A stretch of DNA of 64,000 bases from JACDER01 sp963842575 (GTDB taxonomy: Bacteria > Actinomycetota > Thermoleophilia > Gaiellales > Gaiellaceae), in assembly GCA_963842575.1 (NCBI GenBank), contig CAWJGS010000002.1:160007-224006 (forward strand), given 5' to 3'. Positions 37,327 through 47,406 of this stretch are shown one piece after another. The notes beneath the pieces are model-generated. The model had not been told where the DNA came from and did no database searches. It was given only the letters and a program-made list of their open reading frames with translations. The stretch's first letter is position 1. Every line of letters starts with the position of its first letter. A program made the translations under genes and the position numbers.

Positions 37327-39730
37327 ATGAGGAAGCGCGTCCTGCTTTCGTTCCTCGTCGTCGCGCTGGCCGCGTTCATCGCGGTGGGCTCGGCAGGCGC
37401 GGGAACGGCTCCGAACCGGCTCGACGACAACCGCGGCAACGGCAATGTCGTCGGCCTCGCCGCCGACGTCTGCAACGCCATCCTCGGGCCGTTCCAGGCG
37501 CTGAGCTGGTTCGACCTCGACGTGTGCCCCGACATGCACGGGCGCATCGTGAGTCATCCGCACATCTGGAACATCTACGCGGGCGACAACTGGGACAGCT
37601 CGCACTCGGCCGCCTTCAGCAAGGCCGCGATCAACGACATGACGCGAAAGATCATCGACACCTCGGCAGGCAGCGACTACTTCGGCCCCGCGATTCACTA
37701 CGGCATCAACCCGCCGACGCTCGCCGGCTCGTCCGAGAACGACGGTTGCACCGGTGCCCCAGACGGGACGACGAATCAGGTGTCGATCGAGCTCTGGATC
37801 ACGTGCGAGGTCCAGGCGCCCGGCACCGGGGTTCCGCTCCCCGACAACGACACGATCTACGTGATCTACCTGCCGGAAACGGTGGACATCAACAACGGGC
37901 CGTTCGGTGGGACGTGCGACAACTTCACCGCCTACCACCTGCAGTCGATGGCGCTCACCGTGGACGGGCCCCGATTTCACGGAGTTCCCGCCATTCGACG
38001 CGCACTTCCAGTCCTACCCGTACGCCGTCATCCCGCTCAAGTGCGCGAAGGTCATGCGCGACCCGGCGAATCACGGCACCGTGACGTCGCGTGGCGCCCC
38101 CGGCGATCCGCTCGACGCGGACGAACTGACGGAGCTCGCCAGCCACGAGCTCATCGAGGCTGCGACCGATCCGATCAGCCTCGGCGGCTGGCTGGACAAC
38201 TCGACCTTGAACCTCAGCGGCGACTTCCTGAAGGAGGGCGAGGCAGCCGACATCTGCGAGTCAGGCATCGGCCCCGCAGGCGACGTGCGCGAGCACCGGC
38301 TCGAGAACGGAATCATCGTCGAGCCTTACTGGTCGAACTTCGACGGCCAATGTGTCCCCTTGATGCGGAAGCTCAAGCTCGAGACGAGCGGGCTCGCGGA
38401 CGGGGGCAAGGCCGACGTCACGAGCCTCGCGATCTTCGGTGACACGGCCACGCACACCGTCGACCTGCCAAAGACCTTCGAGCTCGTCAACGGCGCCCGC
38501 GCGACGTGGACGTTCCCCTCGCCGGTGTCTGGCGATACGGGCGTCCAGTACGTCACGAGCAACACGGGAGGGTCGACTCCGATCACGATCGATACGACTT
38601 CCACGGCGAACTACACCAAGCAGTACCGGCTGACCGTGAACACGTCTCCGGGCAGCGTCAACCCACCGTCACTCACGCCGAGCCAGTGGGTCGACGACGG
38701 CAACACGGTCAATGTCACCACGGACTCGTTCGTCCCGTCCGGGGTCGACCGGTACCGCTTCAACGGCTGGAGCGGCGACGTCTCCGACATCTTCGAGAGC
38801 ACCAACGTTCTCATGAACGCGCCGAAGACGGCGACCGCGAACTACAAGCTGCAGCACCAGATCACCTTCCAGCAGACGGGCATCCCGGCCGGCGTGCCGT
38901 GGAACGTGAAGGTCGACGGAACCGACCACGCCGGGCCGTACAGCCAGTGGTTCGACGAGTTCGACTTCGTCGACTTCAGCTTCCAGAATCCCGTCCCGGC
39001 TCTCACCGCCGGCACCAGGTACGCGTTCGTGAGCGCGTCCGCGACCACCCCGCTGTTCGTGCTGTCGACGGGCCCGGTCACGGCGACGTACAAGACGCAG
39101 CAGCTGTTGACCGTGCAGACGAGCGGCCTCCCGAGCCCGAACCTGAGCACCATCACCAACAGCGGGACGGCGCTCGGACAGGCGAACGACACGACGCCGG
39201 TGGCTACGTGGATCGACGACGGCACCACGCTCGCCCTCGCCGGTGACGCCGACGTCAACGGCGTCGACGGGACGCAGTACTTCGCGCAGACCTTCGCGCC
39301 CGCGCCCCCGGCGACGCTCACGGCGCCGTTCACCACGACGCTGACGTACAAGACGATGAAGCAGCTGATCCAGGACGCGCTGGCGAACGGCGGCCTCACC
39401 GGGCCGAACTCGGCGGGCGTCGGCAAGGCGCTTCTGAAGATCTTCGCAGCCGTCGAGGCGGACATGGGCGATCACCGCTACGTGCCGGCCCTCGGCGATC
39501 TGAAGGCCTTCGTCGACCTGCTCCAGGCGCAGTGCTGCACGCCCAAGGCGGGTAAGACCCTGACGCCGCCGACGGCGAAGACGCTCCAGCTCGACGCCAT
39601 GCTCGTCTACCACGCGGCGCTCTGCCTCGCGGCGCCGCAGTTGTCCGCGCAGCTCATGGCGGACGACTATGCGTACTACTCGAACCTGGTCACGAGCCTC
39701 GGCGGGAAGGTGCTCCCGCCGTGCGCGTGA
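37327..39730 (+). CDS. Large secreted protein with HExxE motif and divergent beta-repeat domains (one frameshift)
   Basis: Signal peptide (KRVLLSFLVVALAAFIAVGS), then a 270-residue domain containing TELASHELIEAATDP. This HELxEAxTDP phrase recalls secreted EXORDIUM/phosphate-induced-like and putative metallopeptidase proteins; catalysis is unproven. The C-terminal half has repeats such as YRLTVNTSPGSVNPPSLTPS and YRFNGWSGD, then NAPKTATANYKLQ, typical of divergent InlB-B-like cell-surface repeats. An extra C in CCCC at about 37967-37970 shifts the frame; skipping it joins VDGPDFTEFPPFDAHF. AAGGAGGGG precedes the ATG by about 10 bases. About 800 residues when repaired. First gene of the operon after the SARP-like regulator. 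Confidence 0.8.
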
Positions 39731-40182
39731 CGAACTCCGATCGGATGGGCAGGACTACCGGTTCGCCGGTAGTCCTGCCTCACTCTCGCTTTGCGCGAGC
39801 GCTCGAGGCCGGCGATGCGGCGGCGGCCTCGAGCGCCTATGCCGAGGGCGCGACGCTGGTCGCGCCTGCGGCCGGGCTGCTGAGAGGCCGGACCGAGATC
39901 GAGGCGTTCTGGGGCGCCGGGATCTCGGCGGGCATCTCCGAGGCAGCGTTCGAGCCACTCGCGTTCGAGAGCCGAGGCGAGCTCGCATATGAAGTCGGCC
40001 GCTACCGGCTGCGGCTCGAGGACGAAGACGGAGTCGCCTTCGACCACGGGAGCTACATGGCGGTGCACGAGCGGCAGCCCGACGGCTCGTGGCAGTGCGG
40101 CGCCCAGATGCTGAGCGCGGACGAGGCTGCTTCTCCCGCTCGCGAGCTCAACTCAACCGCCGATCGAAAGGGAGAGACATGA
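39727..40182 (+). CDS. SnoaL/NTF2-like small protein
   Basis: About 150 residues. From residue 20 it reads as an NTF2-like fold: RFARALEAGDAAAASSAYAE, LLRGRTEIEAFWGAG, and a strand-rich end (YEVGRYRLRLEDEDG, GSYMAVHERQPDGSWQ) as in SnoaL/DUF4440 polyketide cyclase-like or ketosteroid-isomerase-like proteins. Function unknown; no secretion signal. Start uncertain: the GTG at 39727 overlaps the previous stop (GTGA), GTG 39721 and ATG 39745 are alternatives. The first codons lie under a very stable UUCG hairpin (39748-39779). Its end overlaps the next start by 4 bases (ATGA). Confidence 0.72.
   Translation: MTNSDRMGRTTGSPVVLPHSRFARALEAGDAAAASSAYAEGATLVAPAAGLLRGRTEIEAFWGAGISAGISEAAFEPLAFESRGELAYEVGRYRLRLEDEDGVAFDHGSYMAVHERQPDGSWQCGAQMLSADEAASPARELNSTADRKGET
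39748..39779. terminator. Perfect 14-bp stem with TTCG loop
   Basis: GGCAGGACTACCGG-TTCG-CCGGTAGTCCTGCC, 18 bases past the stop of the HExxE protein and over the start region of the NTF2-like gene. No U-run follows, so besides partial termination it may control translation of the next gene. Confidence 0.55.
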
Positions 40183-41649
40183 ACATCAATCGAACGCACG
40201 GGGTACAAGCGATCGCCGCACTATCCGCAGGCGCCCTCGTCCTCGCGGCCGCCGCAGCCGGGGGATCCCCCGGCCACTGGTCGACCATCGCGAGTGGCAA
40301 AGGCACGCACGGTGCGGCCCAGGACATCGGCCTGGCCCGCACAGCCGACGGAACGCTCCACGTCGCGTGGAAGGACGACTCGGGCTCGAGCGCCGTGATC
40401 CGCACGAGCTCGATCACCGCATCCGGCCAGATCGGCGCCACGAAGACGGCGGTTTCCCGTGTCCCGATCCCCTCGGATCCGGCACTCGCCGTCGGGCCGT
40501 CGGGTCTACAGCTCTACTTCGCAGCGGGCGCCGGATCGCCGATCGCGGGCCTCGCCACGAGCGGATCGGCCACCGGATCCACCTGGTCGACGCCCGTCCG
40601 AATCGTCCCGACGACCGCGTCCACGCCGGGCGTCGCCAATGCTGCGGACGGGACCTCGTTCCAGACCTGGGCCGCGCCCTCGATCCTCGTCCATCGCGGC
40701 CTGAGCGGGACGGCCCCCCGTGCGATCTCCTCGCCGGCTGGCTCGTCGAACGCGCGACCGAACATCGCGGCTGACTCGGGCGGCGCACTGTGGGTCGTCT
40801 GGTGCCGCTTCGGCGGGACCACCTTCGGCACGATCGCGCAGCGAATCGACCCGGCGACCGGAGCCCCGACCGGCCCGCAGATCCAGCTGCCAGGCTCGAC
40901 GACGAAGTACCAGGGGAGCGAGAACGCTAGCTGCGTGCTCGAGGCGACGATCGCGCGCAGAGAGCCGCTCGTCGCCCGTGCCGGCGGCGGCCTCTACGCA
41001 GCGGGGACGGCTGGCTACCCGACGCTCACCCGCGTACTCGTCTGGCGTCTCGACGCCTCTGGCCTCACCCGCAAGCTTGTGGCGGGCCAGACGACGAGCA
41101 AGGCCGACCTCGGGTTCTCCGACCCGGCACTCGCAGCCGCGCCCGATGGGCGGATCTGGGTCGCCTGGGTCGACAGGCGTCCTGGAGGGACGCGGATCGT
41201 CGCCCGGCGCTCGAACAAGCAGGGCACGTCGTTTGGAGCAACGGTCACGGCCGCACCGCCGGGAGGTCTCCTGACTGGCGCAGTCAATCTCTCAGCCCAG
41301 TCCGATCGGCTCGACGTCGTCGTGCTTCAGCAGACGAACGCAGGCACCTTGAAGATGGCGCACACCCAGCTGCTACCTGGACTGACCCTGCTCCGTGGAC
41401 GCGTCGCGCGGCGAGGGCTTGACTCCGCGCTCGTGAGCGTGAAGGCCGTGGACGCCGGCGACCCGGTGAGCGGCGTGCGGATCCGGATCGGCAGCCGGGC
41501 CGGCACGACGAACGCGAAGGGGTACGGCGCAGATCCTCGTCCACCTGACCGCGCGGAAGCATCGTGTGACTGCGTCGGCTGTGCGAGCGGGCTACGTCGG
41601 CGCCCGGGTCAAGGTCGCCGTTCCGGCGAGGGCACGCTCAACACACTGA
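40179..41649 (+). CDS. Secreted beta-propeller-like protein with C-terminal Ig-like domain (one frameshift)
   Basis: ATG at 40179 after AAAGGGAGAG, then a signal peptide (GVQAIAALSAGALVLAAAAA). The body has repeated blades of the type GLARTADGTLHVAWKDD, ADSGGALWVVWCRFGG and AAAPDGRIWVAWVDRRPGG, like BNR/sialidase-type propellers without visible catalytic residues. The C-terminus (DPVSGVRIRIGSRAGTTN then a RAGYVGARVKVAVPA ending) resembles Big-1/carboxypeptidase-regulatory Ig-like domains. An extra G near 41525 shifts the frame; the repaired gene stops at 41649. A degenerate second copy of this gene's tail lies at 44585-44666. Probably extracellular; function unknown. Confidence 0.75.
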
Positions 41650-41674
41650 GTCCACTACGGGCGAAAGGGAGCGA

Positions 41675-42721
41675 ATGGACGGGATGTTCTTCAAGGGAGC
41701 GGTGGTCGGCGGGATCGCTGGGACACTGTTCGCCGCGGCGACGGTCGCGCTCGCGGGCGCCGGAATCGGGGGCGTGTTCAACCTCGGTGAGGACAACGCG
41801 GTCGACGGTCAGACACTGCTACGCGGCAACACCGGCGGAAACCCGCAACTCCGCGTCAGCAATCAGCAGGGCGGCGATGGCGCCGTCGGGGTGTTCGGCA
41901 TCCATTCGGCGGGAGCGGGAAAGGCCGCTGGGGTTCAGGGGGACACGGCCTCAGCCGCGGCAGGCGCCGTCGCCGTCTTCGGAAGAACGACCTCGGCTAA
42001 CGCGGCGCCTGACTCCGCCGCCGTCAAGGGTGTGAACCTCGGCAAGGGCTACGGCGTGTACGGCCAGAGCACGAGCAGCTACGGCGTCTTCGGCCAGGGG
42101 AAGTTCGGACTGGTCGGAACGGGTAGCGATTCCGGCGTCTGGGCGACGACCGGCAACAACGCAGGATCGGGCATCTACGGACAAAACACGGGCGTCGGGG
42201 GGACGGGGGTGCGCGGAGTCGGAGGAAACGGCGGATGGTTCTCGTCGTCGGCGGCCAATGGCACGGGCGTGCTCGGGACCGTGAACGGGCCTGGGCACGG
42301 CGTACGTGGAGAGGCCGAAGTGAACGGGTCCGGCGTGCGCGGCATCGGCGGCAACGGCGGCTCGTTCTCTTCCGTCGTCGGAAACGGCACGGGAGTCGTG
42401 GGAACGGTGACCGGAGCGGGCCACGGCGTCCGAGGAGAGGCCGGCGCCGGCGGCATCGGCGTGATCGGCAAGAACACGTCGTCGGGCACCGGCGTGTACG
42501 GGACGTCCCAGACCGGCCGCGCCGGAGTCTTCGACGGGCAGGTCGACGTGAACGGCTACCTCAGGCTGGCGTGGTCGTACGGCAAGCCACCCGACTCGGA
42601 CTGCAACGAGACATCCGAGAACGGGCGCATGACGGTCATGGTCGTCAACCCGCAAGGCGGCTCGTACAACGAGGTCTGGGTCTGTTTCGGGATTGCCGGT
42701 TGGCAGGGGCTTCGCTTCTAG
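41675..42721 (+). CDS. Secreted glycine-rich beta-solenoid-like protein, FKGAV family copy 1
   Basis: 348 residues, intact. The N-terminal hydrophobic segment FFKGAVVGGIAGTLFAAATV works as a signal or anchor. A conserved block follows (GVFNLGEDNAVDGQTLLRGN and NPQLRVSNQQGG). The centre consists of G-x-G-V-x-G-x-G repeats such as GTGVRGVGGNGGWFSS and GHGVRGEAEVNGSGVRGIGG, which suggest a beta-helix or trimeric fibre as in tail-fibre-like surface proteins. The C-terminus (RMTVMVVNPQGG, VWVCFGIAGWQGLRF) is a small globular cap. A paralogue starts at 44737. AAAGGGAG precedes the ATG. Function unknown. Confidence 0.8.
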   Translation: MDGMFFKGAVVGGIAGTLFAAATVALAGAGIGGVFNLGEDNAVDGQTLLRGNTGGNPQLRVSNQQGGDGAVGVFGIHSAGAGKAAGVQGDTASAAAGAVAVFGRTTSANAAPDSAAVKGVNLGKGYGVYGQSTSSYGVFGQGKFGLVGTGSDSGVWATTGNNAGSGIYGQNTGVGGTGVRGVGGNGGWFSSSAANGTGVLGTVNGPGHGVRGEAEVNGSGVRGIGGNGGSFSSVVGNGTGVVGTVTGAGHGVRGEAGAGGIGVIGKNTSSGTGVYGTSQTGRAGVFDGQVDVNGYLRLAWSYGKPPDSDCNETSENGRMTVMVVNPQGGSYNEVWVCFGIAGWQGLRF

Positions 42722-42733
42722 GAGGAGGAACAG

Positions 42734-44357
42734 ATGGCAAACGTCACGGGAAAGATCTGCGCGCTGCTGGTGGCGACGGCGGCGACCGCAGCTGCGCTGA
42801 GCGCCACGACTGCCCTCGCGGGTTCCGGCGTGGGCGCAACCTTCAACCTCGGCCAAACGAACACCGTCGATGCGACCAGCATCTTGACGGGATCGAGCGC
42901 CGCCGGCCAGCTCAAGGTGCAGAACAACTCGACTGCGGCCGCCACGTTCGGAGTGTTCGGCCTGATCAACCCGACGGCGCCCGGAGCCAACTCGGTCGCA
43001 GTGAAGGGCCAGAACAACGGAACCGGACTCGGCCGGAACAGGCGTGATCGGCACACATGCGGGCGGTGGAACCGGGCGTCTTCGGCACCGCGGTCGACCG
43101 GCATCGGGCGTGTACGGCAAGCACACCGCTGCGACCGGGAGCGGACCTGGAGTCAAGGGCGAGTCGGCTCTCGGGCAACGCGCCGGCGCTCCTCGGCCTG
43201 AACACGGGCGGCGGTCCTGCGCTGGCGCTGCTGGTGAACGCGGGAAGGCTCCCTTCACCGTCAACTCGTCTACGAAGGTGGCCAATCATGAACGCCGATT
43301 TCCTGGACGGGCTGGACGGAAGCGCGTTCTGGAGGCGGGCGGGAAACGCAGGCACGACCGCGGTACGCACTTCCTCGGCACGACCGACAAACCAGCCGCT
43401 CGATCTTCAAGACGAACGCCAATGAGGCGATGCGGATCGATGCGGCAGGGAACGTCGGGAATCGGAACCACCTCGCCGTCGGAGAAGCTCGAAGTGACGG
43501 GCGGTCACGTACGCGTGCGCTCGAGCACCGTCCTCGCGGAGGACTTCGAGGGGACGACCTTCCCGCCGGCCGGATGGACGCTCGGTGAGGAGCATGCAGT
43601 GGAGCCGCGACACGAGCGTGAAGTACTCCGGGCGCAGCGTCGGCGAGCGGGCTCGCGGTCAGGTGGCAACTCCCCGTCCGTCAGCGAGTTGAACGTGAAC
43701 GTGACGCTCCCGATGACGGCCGGTGCGTGCGGTTTCGCTGGAAGGTCGAGGACAACCCCGGGCTGCTTCGAGGGCGGCGGCGAGCCTGGGTTTCTGCGTC
43801 GACGTTCACTCGGAAACCCGGTGTCATGACGTGCGGCGGGCAGATCACGGGCCACGTCGACTGGACGGAGGTGGTCTTTCCCGTGCCTCAGCCGGAACGC
43901 ACGAGCTCATCCTGGTACGTCTCGCAGATGGGCGGATCAAACGGCGCCGTGGGTTGGGTGGACGCCGTCTCGGTCGAGTACGGCGGTGGCCTGACTGCGG
44001 CCGGAGACCTCAGGGCCGGCGGACGCGTCACCGGAACCGGCACCGCACTCGGCATGGTGCGGTACTACGGTGGCTTCCTCTCGCGCTGCTATCGAGGTGA
44101 CGAGGGCTCGACACTCGACAACTACCGCGTGCTCGGCGCCCTGGTCGCTCAGCGGCTCCGGCGGCCAGACGACCGTCACGTTCCCGTTTCGGGTCGACGA
44201 CCGCTTCGTCGTGGTCACCCCCGAGTACGCGGCCGGTGCGCCGGTGATGGCGACGTACGACTTCCCGGCCGCAAACCAGGTGCGCGTCCGGACCTGGACT
44301 TGTGGCGGCGGGAGCTGCGGCCCCATTGCGTCCGCCTACTCACTGGCGGTGTTCTGA
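42734..44357 (+). pseudogene. Secreted fibre-like protein, heavily frameshifted
   Basis: It begins well: AGGAGGAGG, then ATG and a signal peptide (ICALLVATAATAAALSATTA) plus GATFNLGQTNTVDATSIL, related to the neighbouring FKGAV proteins. Pieces in different frames then give NADFLDGLDGSAF, EAMRIDAAGNVGIGTTSP and KLEVTGGHVRVRSST, a module common in tail-fibre-like surface proteins. The end (TVTFPFRVDDRFVVVTP, WTCGGGSCGPIASAYSLAVF) stops at 44357. At least five indels separate the pieces (near 43030, 43130, 43270, 43345, 43610 and 44140). Either a decaying gene or a badly resolved one; about 540 residues if intact. Confidence 0.55.
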
Positions 44358-44377
44358 CCGACTTCAATCGCGTTCGC

Positions 44378-44580
44378 GAGAGCGCCGGGAAAAGGATGAC
44401 GTCGCGGATCGCGTCCTTCCCGGCGAGCGCCATCGTCAGCCGGTCGATGCCGATTCCGAGGCCGCCGTGTGCGGCGTGAAGCCTCGAGGAGACCGGGCCT
44501 CCACGGGGTACGTCGCCGCGGCCTGCTCCTCGGCCTGCATGTCAAAGCGCTCCGCCTCGCTCGACCGAGTCGTTCAGCCG
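44378..44580 (-). pseudogene. Fragment of the lysS 3' end (duplication scar)
   Basis: On the minus strand it reads MALAGKDAIRDVILFPAL, the exact C-terminal phrase of LysS at 45945, followed upstream by degenerate but alignable sequence up to the codons for the LysS FSELNDSEEQ region. It has several indels and no start. The fragment faces the intact lysS about 1.6 kb away and ends where a copy of the beta-propeller gene tail begins, which marks a tandem-duplication junction near 44580. Confidence 0.8.
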
Positions 44581-44584
44581 CAAG

Positions 44585-44666
44585 CAGCATTCTGACGGCG
44601 ACGGCCACCCGCGCCGGCTACGTCGGCGCCAAGGTGAAGATCGTGGTTCCGGCGAGCCAGCGATGA
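44585..44666 (+). pseudogene. Fragment of the beta-propeller gene 3' end
   Basis: Encodes LTATATRAGYVGAKVKIVVPAS, homologous to the end of the protein at 40179-41649 (TASAVRAGYVGARVKVAVPA). It has no start of its own and is fused to the lysS fragment. It stops at 44666, just before the second SARP-like operator. Confidence 0.75.
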
Positions 44667-44673
44667 GGCCACG

Positions 44674-44691
44674 TTGCAACGAAATTGCAAC
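44674..44691 (+). promoter_or_regulatory. Direct heptamer repeat TTGCAAC-N4-TTGCAAC (putative SARP operator 2)
   Basis: TTGCAAC at 44674-44680 and 44685-44691, the same 11-bp period as at 37251-37268, 45 bases before the ATG of the FKGAV copy 2 gene. Flanking bases are also similar (GTTGCAAC-RARA and GCA-TCCC downstream). Confidence 0.6.
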
Positions 44692-44736
44692 GGCATCCCG
44701 CGATGCTCGGCCCATCGACCAGGAAGGAGAGAAAGC

Positions 44737-45957
44737 ATGAAACCGACATTCTTCAAGGGAGCCGTTGCAGGCGGCATCGCGGGAGCGCTGTGCGCGGCCG
44801 CCACGGTCGCGCTCGCCGGAACCGGCATCAACGGCATCTTCAACCTCGGCGTCGACAACAGCGTCGACGGACAGACGCAACTGCGCGGAAACACCGGCGG
44901 CAATCCGCAGCTGCGGGTCAACAACCAGCAGGGAACCGACGGCGCGATCGGAGTGCTTCGGGAGCGCACTCGGCCGCGCAGGCGTCGGCGCCGGCGTCCA
45001 GGGCGAGATCGGCTCGACCGCGGCCAACGCGACCGGCGTGTTCGGGCGGATCACGTCCGCGAACGCAGCCACCAGCTCCGACGCCGTCAGAGGGCATCAG
45101 CAGCGCGCAGTGGCGTCGGGGTGCGCGGCAGGGCCGAGCGGCAGCTCGGGCGTGAGGGGAATCGGCGGCAACGGCGGGTACGGCGTCTCGGGCATCGGCA
45201 CCGTCGAACGTCGTCGGCGGGAGTCCTTGGACGGTCACCGGGCGACCGGACACCGGCGTGCGGGCGTCTACGGACGGCCAGGGCGCCGACGGGTCCGGGG
45301 TGCGCGGAATCGGCGGCAATGGGGGCTTCTTCGTCGTCCACGACACGGCAACCGGGACCGGAGTGGTCGGCACGCGACGGGCGCCGGCCACGGCGTCCGG
45401 GCAGAGGCCGGGCGCCGGCGGGTCACGGATGGGCGCGGGAATCGGCGGCAACGGTGGCGGCGTTCTCATCCGCGAGTCGGCGCGACCGGTATCGGAGTCG
45501 TCGGCAAGGTCACCGGCGCAGGCACGGGCGTGCACGGACTGGCCGGTCCCGGCGGGGTCGGCTACGCGGGATCGGCGGAAGATCGGCGTCTACGGGCAGG
45601 CGACCGCAGCACGGGCATGGCGTCGCCGCGCACGGGGACGCCGGCCAGCGCAACGGCGGCGGCTGGGTGCAGGCGATCGCCGTGATCAGACTCGAGTCGG
45701 CCCGCCGGGCAGCAAGTCGTCCACTGGTACCATCTCGAGCGCTCAGGGTACGTCGAACTGCGGGATCACGGCGACCGGCGGTCGTCGGCCTCTGGGGATC
45801 GACTTCGGATCGCATCAGCGATCGGCTCTTGCTCGTCACTGCGTTCCGTACGCGGAGTGGACGGAATCGCTGCGAACGCCGACCCATGCCAGCTCGCCGA
45901 GGTCAGCTCGCGCGAACGGAGGTGGCCACGAACGTCGTCTACGTCTACGTGCTCTGA
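44737..45957 (+). pseudogene. Secreted glycine-rich protein, FKGAV family copy 2 (heavily frameshifted)
   Basis: AAGGAGAG precedes an ATG, and the start (KPTFFKGAVAGGIAGALCAA, then INGIFNLGVDNSVDGQTQLR) is clearly paralogous to the protein at 41675. Downstream, pieces of VRGIGGNGG-type repeats occur in all three frames (about 45150-45560), then GGGWVQAIAVI and a final frame that stops at 45957. At least five indels would have to be corrected. It has its own putative SARP operator. Its 3' end overlaps lysS by 13 bases, tail to tail. Confidence 0.6.
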
Positions 45958-47360
45958 CGCCGAGCCTCTCGCTCGCGCAGCGCCGGAAAGAGGATGACGT
46001 CGCGGATCGCATCCTTCCCGGCCAGCGCCATCGTCAGCCGGTCGATGCCGATGCCGAGCCCGCCCGTCGGCGGCATCCCGTAGGAGAGGGCCTCGACGTA
46101 GTCGGGGTCCTCTCCCTCGGCGGTGGCGTCGCCGGCGGCCTTCTCCTCGGCCTGCATGGCAAACCGGGCCGCCTGCTCCTCGGAGTCGTTCAGCTCGCTG
46201 AAGGCGTTCGCGAACTCCATCCCACCGACGACGGCCTCGAAGCGCTCGACGATCGCGGGATCGTCGTCGGTCGTCCGCGCGAACGGGGACATCTCGATCG
46301 GCCAGTCGTAGACGATCGTCGGCTGGATTAGCTCAGGCTCGACGAAATGCGAGTACGCGTGGTCGACGAGCTGGGCCCACGTCTTGTCGTTGGACGTGTC
46401 GACGCCGGCCGCGTCGAGCTTCGCCCGCAACTCGTCCGGATCGCGCGACCACGCGCCCTGCGCGTCGAGCGCCTCGACGAACTTGACCCGCGCCCACGGC
46501 CGCGCGAGCTCGATCTCGTGCCCGCGGAAGGTCACCGTCGTCCCGCCGGTCGCGGCCTGCGCTGCGCGCTCGACCAGCGCCTCCAGCCGCTCCATCGTGT
46601 CGCGGTAGTCGGCGTACGCCTCGTACCACTCGAGCTGCGTGAACTCCGGGGAGTGCTTGTAGGAGATGCCCTCGTTGCGGAAGTCCTTCGACAGCTCGTA
46701 CACCTTCTCCAGGCCTCCGACGATCAGCCGCTTGAGGTAGAGCTCGTCAGCGATCCGGAGGTACATGTCGCGGTCGAGGAAGTCCGAGTGGGTCACGAAC
46801 GGGTCCGCAAACGCGCCGCCGTAGCGCGGCTGCAGGATCGGCGTCTCCACTTCGACGAACCCTTCGGAATCGAGGTACGCGCGCGCGGCCCCGACCACCC
46901 GGGCCCGCAGCATCGCCAGCTCACGCGCGTCCTCGTTCATGAGCAGGTCCAGATAGCGGCGGCGGTACCGCGCCTCGACGTCGGTGACGCCGTGGAAGGT
47001 GTCGGGAAGGGGACGACGGATCTTGGCGAGCACCGCCACCTCGTCGACCGCAAGCGACGGCTCGCCGCGCCGCGTCTTCATCGCAGAGCCCGTCGCGCCG
47101 ACGATGTCACCGAGATCTACGTGCGGCAGCGCGACGCGGTCGGCCTGGCAGAAGAGCTGGATCCGGCCCGAACGGTCGACCAGGTCGAGGAAGGTCAGCT
47201 TCCCGTGCTCGCGCCGGGCCATGACGCGCCCGGCGAGGCGTCGCTTCTCGTCGCCCTCCTGGTCCGCCTCGAGCCCCTCGGCCTCGGCGCGCACGGCCGC
47301 GATCTCGTCCCGGTCCGGAAATCTCTTCGGCAGCACGCCGGGATTCTCTCCCCTCGTCAT
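45945..47360 (-). CDS. lysS: Lysine--tRNA ligase, class II
   Basis: 471 residues. An N-terminal OB-fold anticodon domain (about 40-130; MARREHGKLTFLDLVDRSGR) and a class II catalytic core: motif 1 around FVEVETPILQPRYGGA, motif 2 VYELSKDFRNEGISYKHSPEFT, motif 3 GLGIGIDRLTMALAG. All lysine-pocket regions of bacterial LysRS are recognisable and the sequence is unbroken. ATG at 47360. Its 3' end overlaps the convergent surface-protein gene by 13 bases, and a degenerate copy of its last 230 bases lies at 44378-44580. greA lies 46 bases upstream on the same strand, as in many actinobacteria. Confidence 0.95.
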   Translation of the reverse strand: MTRGENPGVLPKRFPDRDEIAAVRAEAEGLEADQEGDEKRRLAGRVMARREHGKLTFLDLVDRSGRIQLFCQADRVALPHVDLGDIVGATGSAMKTRRGEPSLAVDEVAVLAKIRRPLPDTFHGVTDVEARYRRRYLDLLMNEDARELAMLRARVVGAARAYLDSEGFVEVETPILQPRYGGAFADPFVTHSDFLDRDMYLRIADELYLKRLIVGGLEKVYELSKDFRNEGISYKHSPEFTQLEWYEAYADYRDTMERLEALVERAAQAATGGTTVTFRGHEIELARPWARVKFVEALDAQGAWSRDPDELRAKLDAAGVDTSNDKTWAQLVDHAYSHFVEPELIQPTIVYDWPIEMSPFARTTDDDPAIVERFEAVVGGMEFANAFSELNDSEEQAARFAMQAEEKAAGDATAEGEDPDYVEALSYGMPPTGGLGIGIDRLTMALAGKDAIRDVILFPALREREARRQST

Positions 47361-47406
47361 AGCAGCAGGGGCTTCGCCCGGCTGTAGTCGTCGCCGGCCA
47401 GGCGAG

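Noticed and set aside
34401..45957. A secondary-metabolite cluster implied by the SARP regulator
   Set aside because: No polyketide synthase, peptide synthetase, tailoring oxidase or exporter genes are present; the neighbours are secreted structural-looking proteins.
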